64,000 bases of DNA from contig JAJEKV010000002.1 in NCBI GenBank assembly GCA_021234155.1, positions 23,390,942 through 23,454,941 on the forward strand. Direction: 5' to 3'. Below, one piece after another: positions 33,143 to 43,176 of the stretch. Position numbers and translations under genes: made by a program. The notes under the pieces were generated by a model. That model saw only the letters and a list, made by a program, of their open reading frames with translations. It was not told where the DNA came from and did no database searches. This stretch comes from Isoetes taiwanensis (Eukaryota; Streptophyta; Lycopodiopsida; Isoetales; Isoetaceae). The number at the start of each line of letters is the position of its first letter. The stretch's first letter is position 1.

Positions 33143-36100
33143 ATAATATTTGATTAATTTGTATAATGACGAATCAGATTAATACTTCCTATAGAGTTTT
33201 ACACTATATGCTAGTGACATTATCATTTGAATGTTTGAACGACCTTGAAATCAGAATATATCTGTGCCTCAAGATATGATTCAATGCTCTGCATCAACAA
33301 CACAAACTATTAATAAATATGTAGTTAGAGAATGCTTCCGGACACCTTACCGTAATTAGTCACTATGCTCTTATACACCTTCTTGCATGGGGTTATACCT
33401 TACCGTCTAGGCATGAAAAGCGAGAAATGGCGATCACTGAATCCAAAATGGAAGTATAAATAGCACTTCACCATATTTTAAACATAAAATTTTTATTGGA
33501 TGCCACATCTTGCAAAGCTGTTAGAGATGCAACTAAACAGACCTAGAGTTTAGAACTATTTTGATAAACGGTAATGTGAAGGCCATAGGAGTTTAATATT
33601 AGGTTTTCCAGCCACAATAAAGGAGGCAAATCATAGCCATATCCCTGCAGAAGCCAGATTAAGCAGAGCAATCAAAGCAAAATAGAAAAATTCCGAATGT
33701 TAGTAGATATAGAAAGAAGTGCATAGAATTAGCAATGATGAAATAAAAATAGGGATATGTTCTTGATTTTTCCAACCGCTCTGTGAACTGTATTCGTGTA
33801 TGAGGAAATGAGAAAGAACTGAGAATCCGTCTGTGAACTGAATTGAGAATCTATGAGGAAAATGGAGATAGAACAAAACTGATAAAATGGATTTAGGTGC
33901 AACGAAATAGGAAGGAATCTTGCCATCTTTGCAAGCGCTTGACTACTTACTTCCATTTGATAACCTTTGAGCTGTTTTAATCCTTTCTAGGCATTCAAAA
34001 CCTGGGTGCTTTTTGGAATGTGGAGTAAGTATCATGGACAATATCATGCTCCAGTTTGCTCTCAAGTAGGGTCTGTAAGAAATTGGATGCATTTGGAATG
34101 GTCACACAATCCAGAGTGCAGATTTATGGATTTACCTTCAGAACCTTCTCCGTCAATGCAAATTGTGTCTTCTTAACCTCAGATTCAGAACCTCCTCCGT
34201 CTAGATTGTGCCAATGGATTAACAACTTCAAAGACTATCTTGGCTGACATATCTTCTGGTAATGGCAGCCTTCCTTGCGTTACCCAGTACTCAAGGAGAC
34301 CGACTTTTACTCCACATATAGCAGATCCCTGAGAAGAAAACCTGAGAAGAAACTTGGGCCATCAATGATAATTTGGTAAGCCCTGGTAGATCTTCCAAGA
34401 TTCATAGCTATGGTAGGGCCGGATTTGAGTGGTACGCATGAGAAACAAATAAACAATAAGGATCTACCCGAGATTGGATAAACCAATTTTTACTCCTTTA
34501 ATAAGCCGATTTTCACCCTCGTGTCGAAATGTAGATGGCACGGAGAAACCTCAGAGAAATCTTGAATCTCGGCTTATGGCAGAGGAATGATGGAGAGGAG
34601 AGAACGGAAAAAAAATGCTCCCTTCAAGAAAACGTACCCATTTTTTTTGGGGACGGAGAGAGAGAGAGAGAGAGTTTCGTAAAGCGAAAGTTACGTCGGA
34701 AATATTTTTGGATTCCAAAACTCACGCTTTTCGCCTGAAAAAGCGTTAGCGCCGGTGTTACATTGCCGGAAAAAAAAAACATTTTAAGTAAGTAGACTAG
34801 TAAATGTGTGCCCGACGTTGCCTGGCTAATGTCTTGGCTTGTGTTTTTAGTTGTCCTTTAATGCCCATTTGACAACAACACATGTTGGATGTTGGCAAGA
34901 ATAGATATGATTCGCTTTTGTGTTGTTGAAATTGTCTAATGACATTTTTTTATCAATGTATTAACCTTGCGCTTATGTATTAACCTCACTAAAGCATGTA
35001 TTTTTCATGATAGTGGTACTCTTGTCCAACAGTCTTATGCATAAGAGGGTGCATGTTCATTACGTCATGCCTTAATAATTAAAAGTGACTTTAGCATGTA
35101 TGATGAAGATGAAAGCACATTAAATGTGGTGAAATTCGAGAAACAACATTGGCCTTAAACTCTTAAGTGCAAAAAGAGTTCTTTACGAATTGAGATGGCA
35201 AATAGCGAGTGTTGAGATGTCATTTGACTAATGAGATGTCATTTGACTAATGCTGAGTATTACCTATAGTGACACATTTATGAATCCATTCATTGCCGTT
35301 GCTTAGGTCAAATTTTAGGCCTTTTGTGTGCCTAAAACGGAGTATTAAACTACAGGTAGTTAGAAACCATAATCAATTCTAAGGCACAACATATTGGTAA
35401 CTACACATCGTTGCAATAGTTTCCTTGAACACAGCATGCTTCCATTAGTGGGTTCAATTTTCTCGTCTAAATACAACGACTAAACCATGATTTCATTTGT
35501 GTTTGATGACGTAAAATATCCATTTGAGCTAGTGAGCTAAAGACAATAACTTCTTTGTTTTATTTGTCTTGCAGACATGTACTTGATAATAATTATGTGA
35601 CCTCAGTGAAACTTGGCCACATAAAAAACATGGAGATAACTACAATAACTGGCCAACAATGTTACGGGCTTTTCTTTAACCCGACCAATTACTTGAAGTA
35701 CACTATTCAAACCTCCTAATAACAAACCTACGATATTATACTACTAAAAATAGTTGCATATCAAAGTTTCTTAAGTGCATTATTTTCAAAAGTATAATCC
35801 TTGACTTGGCTCTCATGTTTATTCATATGCGCTTTTGCAAATACTAAATAACATCTGCAAATAGCCAACCTTCCACATGATACTATCAAAATTATTTATA
35901 TCTATTTAGACACTAATTGAATTATCTCTACTTTGCCTCAGATTTTCAGTAATCCTTAACTCTGAGTTCAACTACAAATGATGGCTGACTAAAGACATGT
36001 CTGCTAGTAAGTAAGCCATAATTGCTAGTTATCAGCGTAGCAACTCTAGTCCAAACAAATTAGACCAAAAACTATCAGCGACAATGAAACTCTGCAAGTT

Positions 36101-36951
36101 ACTCAGCAACCTGCTGCTGCTTAAAGCTAATCATTATAGAATCATAATGCACTCTGGAACTTTAGACTGTCTTCAGAGACATAAAAATCAAACCTTTTGG
36201 AAATCTTAAAGGAAGGCCGTTTGCACTTTAAATTATCTTGGTAGTAATCTGGCAGGCAAGTACTCTGTTGCGGAGGTGTAATATGTCTGGCCATATGCTC
36301 TTCTACACAGGACAATTCATTAGCCTGCAAGGTTTAGAAGCAATGACCCATTCAAAATTTTCAAGATTATTCTCATTGCAGAATTCAGTTTTACAATTTT
36401 GTATTAAACTAACTCAGTCAGAGGATATTACCTATTGTGCAGGTGCTATAGCTGGGAAGCATGGTCTTGCATACGTCCAAAACATGTTCGTCATAAAAAG
36501 AAAATTTTAAAATGTCTACATCTCAAAACCACCAATAATTTTGGCATAATATTTCAGTAATTTGTATAATGACGAATCAGATTAATACTTGCTATAGAGT
36601 TTTACACTATATGCTAGTGACATTATCATTTGAATGTTTGAACGACCTTGAAATCAGAATATATCTGTGCCTCAAGATATGATTCAATGTTCTGCATCAA
36701 CAACACAAACTATTAATAAATATGTAGTTAGAGAATGCTTCCGGACACCTTACCGTAATTAGTCACTATGCTCTTATACACCTTACTGTCAGTTATACCT
36801 TACGTCTAGGCATGAAAAAGCAGAAATGACGATCACTGAATCCAAAATGGAAGTATAAATAGCACTTCACCATATTTTAAACATAAAATTTTTATTGGAT
36901 GCCACATCTTGCAAAGCTGTTAGAGATGCAACTAAACAGACCTAGAGTTTA

Positions 36952-38840
36952 TGTGACGTTCCAGCACAGTATACGGTCCCAGGACGTATACTGTACTGCC
37001 TCGTCACGCGTACACGCCACTCCGACCGACGTGTACGCCGACGGATAGCCAGGTAAGTAGCCCTAGGGGCAACTTGCTAGGTATGTTCATATGTTATTAA
37101 TGTGCACATGTGCACATTAATGTGGGCACACCTTTCCATGTAGGCATATTTTGCCACCTAGCCATTAAAGGCAAGTGGGACCTTTCCAATTATCCCACAT
37201 GCCAAAATGGGTAATTGGAAACCCTAGCCCTAAACCCCATGTCTATTTAGGGTAGGAAAACCCTAGCTTGCTAGTTTTCGTCCATAGGGTTTTAGAGCTC
37301 TGTTTTGGCTGCCCCAGGAGCCAAAACCGCCTCCCAGACGCTGCCCAAGCGAATTGCGCCATCAGTTTCCCTGAATTCGATCAGCTTAGCAGGATGGTTG
37401 AACTCAGGTCAGGAGGAGCCCCTCAAGGATCAGGTATTTGGTCAATTTAATAGCTTAAACCGTCTTCTAGTCATAGAACCAGTGAGTTTAGACTATTAAA
37501 TTGCCCATAGCAGCTATCTAGATCTTAGATCTCGGACTCTAACTAAAGAACCTAACTCTATGATATAGATTAGGGTAAAAGCATGTTAGGGTGTACCACT
37601 TTTGGAACCTGCAAAAGTACATACACTAGGTACTTCTGAACTGGGTACTTTCTCATTTTTCTTTTCATTAAAACTAATACAAAAATCCAAAATAAAAGTC
37701 AAGGACATGGTAATATTCAAAGTTAAGGTAAAGATAATGCTATCGGAGACCAATATATATATAAAAAGTTCTAAAACATACCTTATATTGAGATATTATA
37801 CAGGTACCCAGTACCCAGTCCTGGCTACCTTTTTAGGTACCTTTTTAGTCACTAAATAATACTTTTTAAGGGACACCCTAACATGCTTTTACCCATTAGA
37901 TCTAGTTCTTTAGTTCGTCTGTGATGTATTTGGATGATGTATCTCTGTGAACTCCTTGTATTGGGAAGGGGGGTAGAGGCCCTAAAGCTTTGTAGTTGAT
38001 GCTCCTAGAATAGCCTCTCTAGCACACTGTAGATTCGGCCTGTGTACAAGAACCACACCTGGTTGTGGGTGAAGGGGCCAGACTGGCTAAGAAGGAGGTT
38101 CATGTCCTGACTCTTGAACGATCCCTCTGGTGTGTAAGGCCTACCAGGGATCATTGTGACTAGGCCTAATGGCTTACCACTGAGTGTGGGTAAGGCATGG
38201 GCTCGACACCCGTGAAGGGTGTACACTTTCCAGTGGGTTCAGTCGAATACGGGCAGTGGCCCTCTAGTCACCTTGAGTCAGCATGTAGATCTCTGGAGGG
38301 AGTGATCCCTACCTGCCCCATCGGAACTGGGATGATGACCCCAGGAATAGCCCTTCTGGCTATGCATCCGGCGGGCTACAGTCAGGTCCCGACACTCTTC
38401 AGCCTACTCTGCAAAGTGTGCACAGGAGGGGCGGATGGAGTGGACAACCCTATGCCATGTTCTTATGCCAGCCAAATCCATTGCCATGAATTCTGTCCGC
38501 AGTGAACTCTGGAGACCCAAGCCGTCAGTCCTCCCCTTGAGTTTGAGCCTTGGGTAGGACTCCCTATGTGATGTGCTGACCATTGTCTATGCAGATGTTG
38601 ATGCACCACCCTTCTGGGTGGGAGGAGGATTATGTTGTATACTGACATGTACGTTTACGCTTCCGCAGCTAGGTAGGCCCTGAGGGAGACAGGGTAGAAT
38701 GACACCTTCACTCTTCCCGCTGGGACTCGTTACGGGTGCAGTGATGTGTGGAGGGCCCTGTATCAGTGTGGAGCTGGTATGGGGGGAGAACTCCTGTTTG
38801 TATATGGTGAGGGCACCGTATGCGAGTAGGGGACGTCACA
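36952..38840 (+). repeat. 5' LTR (contains a 322-bp MITE)
   Basis: Identical in layout to the 3' LTR except for the MITE at 37573-37894. The first 100 bp form two GC-rich inverted repeats (CAGTATACG/CGTATACTG and GCGTACAC/GTGTACGC). A perfect 24-bp palindrome centred on CATG lies at 37099-37122. Confidence 0.95.
37573..37894. mobile_element. 322-bp MITE with ends like the 9.9-kb TIR element
   Basis: Terminal repeats GGGTAAAAGCATGTTAGGGT and complement; target duplication ATTA (37569-37572, 37895-37898). The 3' LTR (near 49525) shows the empty site, so it inserted after the retrotransposon. Ends differ from those at 9637/19543 at two bases in the first 22. Confidence 0.9.
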
Positions 38841-38841
38841 G

Positions 38842-38853
38842 TGGTATCAGAGC
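38842..38853 (+). other. Primer binding site of the chromovirus
   Basis: TGGTATCAGAGC, complementary to the 3' end of plant initiator-Met tRNA, starts two bases past the 5' LTR. Confidence 0.95.
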
Positions 38854-39044
38854 AATGTTCTTGGAGACCAAGAGCAAAGCACTGACCATGCTCCCAGTAG
38901 TACTAACTTGATAGGATCCTCAAGCCTCGAAAAATGGGAAAAAAAATTTTCCATCTTTGTAGTTTATGCTAAGCTAGTAACAATTAAGTGGATTGGAACC
39001 TAATAAGATTAAAAAGAATGAGCCAAAATTTTCCAAGTGAGGTG

Positions 39045-39301
39045 GTCTCACAGCTCGCGCCTGGTCGAAGAACTAAAAGTTAGTTTTGGAGCGAGGCGCA
39101 AGCTGTGAGACATCGAGCCAGGATCACCAAAACATGATGAATTTGGGAAAAGTAATGTGGTAAGGCTAGTTCTAAGGTAGGAATTAATTAGAATAGCATG
39201 TTTTGATTACCTAAATAACCTAGAAATGTATGAGATCTCACAGCTCGCGCCTGGTCTAAAAACTAAACATTAGTTTTGGAGCGAGGCGCAAGCTGTGAGA
39301 C
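39045..39301. promoter_or_regulatory. Pair of hairpin-forming repeats upstream of ORF1
   Basis: Two copies (39045-39111 and about 39236-39301) of a 66-bp inverted repeat. The left arm is TCTCACAGCTCGCGCCTGG, the right arm its near complement, with an inner AACTAAA/TTAGTTT palindrome. The spacing is about 190 bp. Both copies precede the TATA box at 39405. Confidence 0.8.
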
Positions 39302-39404
39302 CAATAGATAGAAAAAGTCTGAAATAAGTGTAAATTTTAACTAAGTAGGTGCCTTAGCATGTTAAATAGAGCAACTTGAACTTTGACCTAAAAATTTCCC
39401 AAGC

Positions 39405-39413
39405 TATAAATAG
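39405..39413 (+). promoter_or_regulatory. TATA box of ORF1
   Basis: CTATAAATAGA lies 109 bp upstream of the ORF1 ATG, with a C/T-rich leader (CCCCCCTCATTTCC) downstream similar to that of ORF2. It is more than 500 bp inside the 5' LTR, so it would be a separate promoter for ORF1. Confidence 0.6.
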
Positions 39414-39513
39414 ATGTAAACCCCCCTCATTTCCTCGTCCAAGCCCTAGAAATCCGCTCTCCCGCACTTAGGCGATCTTTGGGCGCTTTTACCCGATTGA
39501 CGATCCGTAAAGC

Positions 39514-40782
39514 ATGGCCCGAACCAAACAGACCGCAAGGAAGCGTCGCCCAGGTGAAACCACCAGCGCCACTGAGGCTGAGATCATTCGACAGATGCTT
39601 CGCGAGAGGCTCGCGAAAGGGGGCCGTTCGCCTTCGGACGAGGACATCTCAGGAGAACAGGACACGTCCGACCTGATTGACGTCTTCAACCAGCAGGTGG
39701 AGCAGGACGAGGCAACATCACCAACCTCCATGGACGAGGAGACAAGGGAGGCATATGAAGAAATAGAACGAGAGATCCGGCAGCAGGAAAGAGCAGAAGA
39801 CCATTCTGACGCAGCCACGGAGATCCTCGGGGACGAGAACCAGGTGGCAGGTTTGGAACCGGCAGAGGAAGCAGACCTTAGAAGGTTCATCAGAAAGTAC
39901 GAGCGCCGGGAGAAGAAGAGGGAAGACAAAAAGAGGAAGAGGGAAGAGGAGGAACAGAAGGCAGCAGAAGAGAAAAAGAAGGCGAAAGGGAAGTTTGTGG
40001 TCGGCACAAGGAAGGTGAAGGACGTCCCGCCAAGGAAGAGGCCAAACCCCAAGATCGTCATCAAGGAGCGGCAAGACGACGAACCTCCGAACCCCTCCGA
40101 CGACTCTTCTGATGAGAACTTCAACACTAATGCTGCAGGTGGAAGCTCTTCTAAGCACCCAGGCGACGAACATGTAGTGCCTGAGCAGCCAGCACCTGAG
40201 CAACCCTAGCAAGATCAAGTGCAGAAGCCCCCCGAGTACCCGGCTTGGGATAGAAAGAAGCAGCCACGACCTGCCCAGGAAGCCTACGTCACCGACAGGG
40301 TCAAGATATACGAGAGGAAGATGAGGGAGCATGAGGCCTACATGAAGAAATGGGAGGCCTACAGTAAGTATTACGAAGAAAACAGGGTCCCGTTTGTTGA
40401 AGGAGGACGGCCAACAAAGGAGCAGACCTTGAGGCCGCCCCCACCAAAGCCCAAAGCTCCCAAGCCACCACCCAAGAAGAAGAGGCTCGACAGGAAGGAG
40501 GTGGAGAGGAGAGCGCTAAGGGAGATTAGGCACTTCCAGCGCAGCTACGGACTCCTGATCCCCCGTGCCCCCTTTGCTCGGTTAGTGCGAGAAGTGATGC
40601 AGGCCTACAGGACAGACTTCAGGGTCACAGACGAGGCGCTGTTGGCAATGCAAGAAGCGGCTGAGGCAAAGATAGTGCAACATTTTGAAGATTCAACAGC
40701 TTGCACTATCCATGCCAAGCGGGTGACCCTCATGCGACAAGACATGAGTCTTGCGACCCGCATAAAGGGAGAACGCCCTTAG
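39514..40782 (+). pseudogene. Retrotransposon-encoded histone H3-like protein (ORF1), one in-frame TAG
   Basis: One reading frame of 422 codons from the first ATG after the TATA box, broken only by TAG at 40207-40209 (codon 232). Residues 1-10 are MARTKQTARK, identical to canonical H3 (Ala1-Lys9 after Met loss); Ser10 is replaced by Arg. Residues 11-332 are a charged, acidic then Lys/Glu-rich region with a coiled coil (about 121-160), an Ala/Lys-rich basic stretch and a Pro/Lys linker ([20 protein letters not shown]). Codons 333-422 hold the H3 fold: [50 protein letters not shown] and RIKGER, about 55-60% identical to canonical H3 by eye. The segment after the TAG has no suitable ATG, supporting a single protein or readthrough (TAG CAA G). 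Confidence 0.9.
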
Positions 40783-41385
40783 AACTTTTTTTGTAAATAA
40801 TTAAAAATTTTGTAATATAGAGCAATTTTGTGTACTTTAATTGCATAAACTTGATTAATTAGAGCAAGTTAGTAAGTTTTAGCTTTTATTTCAGTAAAAT
40901 AGGACATTTGCAGACCGAAAGACGTGATGTCTCACAGCTCGCGCCTGGTCAAGAAACTAAACTTTAGTTTTGGAGCGAGGCGCAAGCTGTGATACCTTGC
41001 CCAAACTTGACCAAAACAGCTCCAAATCGACCAAATAAGGGGTCAATTCTGTCTGATTTGATGAGCCCATCATCCTTACACCATTAGTTTATCCAAATTG
41101 GACACCTTTTGATCGAAATGAGACTGATGTCTCACAGCTCGCGCCTGGACGAAGAACTAAACTTTAGTTTTTGAGCGAGGCACAAGCTGTGAGACCTCCT
41201 ACCATTTCTTCACCAGAACTTGTCCAAATCATCTTCAACCTGTTGGATAGTATCCTTGAGGTAATTTAGCCCTGTTCAAACATCTCATCTAGTCTTCAAA
41301 TTGCCATTTTGACCTTAGATAGACTGGAATTACCCAACCCCAGGAATTTTCCAAGTCACCCAAAAATTAGGGTTTTCCCCTTTTC
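40783..41385. promoter_or_regulatory. Region between ORF1 and ORF2 with second hairpin pair
   Basis: After an AT-rich ORF1 3' region come two more copies of the 66-bp hairpin repeat (40929-40993 and 41129-41195), about 200 bp apart, repeating the layout found upstream of ORF1. No coding region. Confidence 0.8.
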
Positions 41386-41394
41386 TATAAATAG
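41386..41394 (+). promoter_or_regulatory. TATA box of ORF2
   Basis: CTATAAATAGA 122 bp upstream of the ORF2 ATG; the leader (CCCCTCATTTC... GAGGCGCTC) is related to the ORF1 leader, suggesting the two promoters are duplicates. Confidence 0.6.
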
Positions 41395-41507
41395 ACCCCT
41401 CATTTCTCAGATAGGACCCTACAAATCTGCTCCTGCTCTTCTAGCCGATTTCTCGACTCCCTGAGGCGCTCTTGCAACCGTTTGTTACCCTCTTCTGCAA
41501 TTAACCA

Positions 41508-43047
41508 ATGGCAACCTCTGATTTTCGCAGATGGTACAGCGCCAGCGCTCATGCTGCCGAGGCCGACGTCGACCAAATCTTCCATATCTTCAGGAAGGAG
41601 GTAGATGTCCAAGCAACCTTGCACGCAACCCCAGCTTACAGTAGAGTCTTGTCTGAGTTCCATGCTAGGGTAGAACCAGCGCGCTAGTGCAAACCCCCCC
41701 CCCTCCCCCTTGCATAGGCTACTTTGTTCCTAGACAGTCCCTGCAGGCAGCATTAGACGATGTTCCGAACATCGCCAAATACCTAACAAACAAGGCGCAG
41801 CGCACACCTGAGCCAATGGTCCTAACTGTCAATAGGACCAAGTACTTCTCTTTCAACATTGCCTTGGCAATTTTCCTTACCCACCGTGCCGAGAACACCG
41901 TGGGGGAAACCTCCATTCCCCCCATGGACGTGGACCCATTCAACGGCTCCTCACGCAGTATGAACAGGAGCAGGAAGGAAAGGAAGAGGACTCGGATGAA
42001 CAGGAATCAGAGGAAGAGAAAGACTATGTCGAGCTCGACCCAGCGGAGGAGCGGCGACAAGCAGAGCAGGAGTGGCAAGACTTCGAGAGAAGCCGGCAAA
42101 CTCTCAGAGTCGCGCCACCCCTTGGGTTAGGCATTACAAGCCTAGCCCCCATTATTGTCGAAGGTGAGGAGTTTCTGCTCCTAAGCGACATCCAAAACCT
42201 CCCGGAGTGCAGGGAAAGGGAGTACAGACCCGAAGAGTTGCTGCACCAGCTCCGAAGAACGGACCTAGACGACTTCATCGTCCGAGGAGCATCTGACTTC
42301 CCCCTCCAAGTAAGGGAAGCCGACACTTACACGGGAGAGTCTACCTCCGACATCCAAGCCTACAGCAGCATCAGGCAGATTATGGAGGCAGACAAGGCCG
42401 AGAACAAGCTACCGACGGAGGAAGAGTTCCTTGCTCTACAGGAACAGATGGGGATCCGCTACGCGACCTCAAACATCCTAACGGCAAGCTCTTCCGCAGC
42501 ATCTCCCCGGGAGAGAAGAGGAGAATTCGACCTCAGGAGGGCTTCAGCAACAGTCAGAGACTACAGGGAGCTCACCACGGTGGAGGTTGATGACTTCGCA
42601 AGCAGACACAGAGCTGGATACCGAGTGGCCGAGGACCCGTCTCGCAACGACAGGTCGCTGCGGTATTACCTCCCCCTGCTGATGGATGGTAGAATAGCGG
42701 TAATTCACCGCAAGTTCACCCCCAGAGGCGAAGAAGGAGTATCGATGCTGATTGCACTCTCAGGATTCGGCCGGCATGCGCGGTTGCCCCTCAACACCGA
42801 GTATGCCATTCTGGTGAAGAGAGCGGTAGCACTCGACGTCTTCGACTTTGCCATACCTTATAGGCGGCAGGCAAGACTGGCGGTGACAGCAGCTTATACC
42901 TCCGACCGCAGAATAGAAGACTTGGCGAGAGCTTTGCAGGGCGGATCTTCAGCCAATGTCCTTAGGAACTTGGGTCATTCAGTGGGAACAGCACAAGTGA
43001 AAAAGTTCCTAGAGGATAATCCATCTTACCGGCGGCAGCAAGAATGA
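41508..43047 (+). pseudogene. Second extra retrotransposon gene (ORF2), frame-disrupted, unknown function
   Basis: ATG 41508 (MATSDFRRWYSASAHAAEAD...) opens 59 codons to TAG 41685. The coding trace goes on in a second frame (41669-about 41940) and a third (about 41938-43047). The likely breaks lie at or near a 10-C run (41694-41703) and a 6-C run (41918-41923). A 78-bp intron 41640-41717 (GTAGAG...TTGCATAG with a C-rich tract) could explain the first. The protein has an acidic middle (EQEGKEEDSDEQESEEEKDY) and a structured C-terminal part. In the last 95 residues GRHAR-x6-YAILV, then LAVTAAYTSDRRI and EDLARAL, recall histone H2A (GRIAR-x6-YA-x-x-V, LAGNAARDNKK). This resemblance is weak and unproven. 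No gag or pol motif is present. Confidence 0.55.
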
Positions 43048-43091
43048 TTAGCAGTCTTAATCCCAGAAGTTGTAATTTCGTAGTAGCATAT

Positions 43092-43099
43092 TATAAAAT
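43092..43099 (+). promoter_or_regulatory. Possible TATA box upstream of gag
   Basis: TATAAAAT lies about 85 bp before the gag-pol open frame, between ORF2 and gag. It lacks the hairpin pair and the shared leader of the other two modules. Confidence 0.25.
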
Positions 43100-43176
43100 A
43101 CGAGTATAATTTCTTTTGCGTTGTGTCCCCAACCATATCAACAAACATAAATAATGCAAGAGAACAAGGAAACTAA

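Larger units (their letters stand above)
24733..34796 (-). mobile_element. Helitron copy C3 (variant B, with 4.9-kb gene-bearing segment)
   Basis: The Helitron is interrupted by a host-gene segment (25658-30538) and by the variant-B block (31829-33142). After the variant-B block the unit restarts about 0.6 kb further back, at ATAATATTT, so part of the unit is present twice around the block. C6 has the same variant-B structure but lacks the gene segment. Confidence 0.8.

Noticed and set aside
38005-38911. ORFs within the LTRs (102 aa at 38197 and its twin at 49822, and others)
   Set aside because: Present in both LTRs only because the LTRs are near-identical; no known domain and no start context.
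39541-40206. A histone H4 domain hidden in the middle of ORF1 (H4-H3 doublet idea)
   Set aside because: The middle is acidic and Lys/Glu-rich with no H4 blocks such as GGVKRISGLIYEE.
39489-40332. Long minus-strand ORFs opposite ORF1 (39489-40127, 39718-40332)
   Set aside because: They mirror the skewed codon composition of ORF1 and have no recognisable domains.
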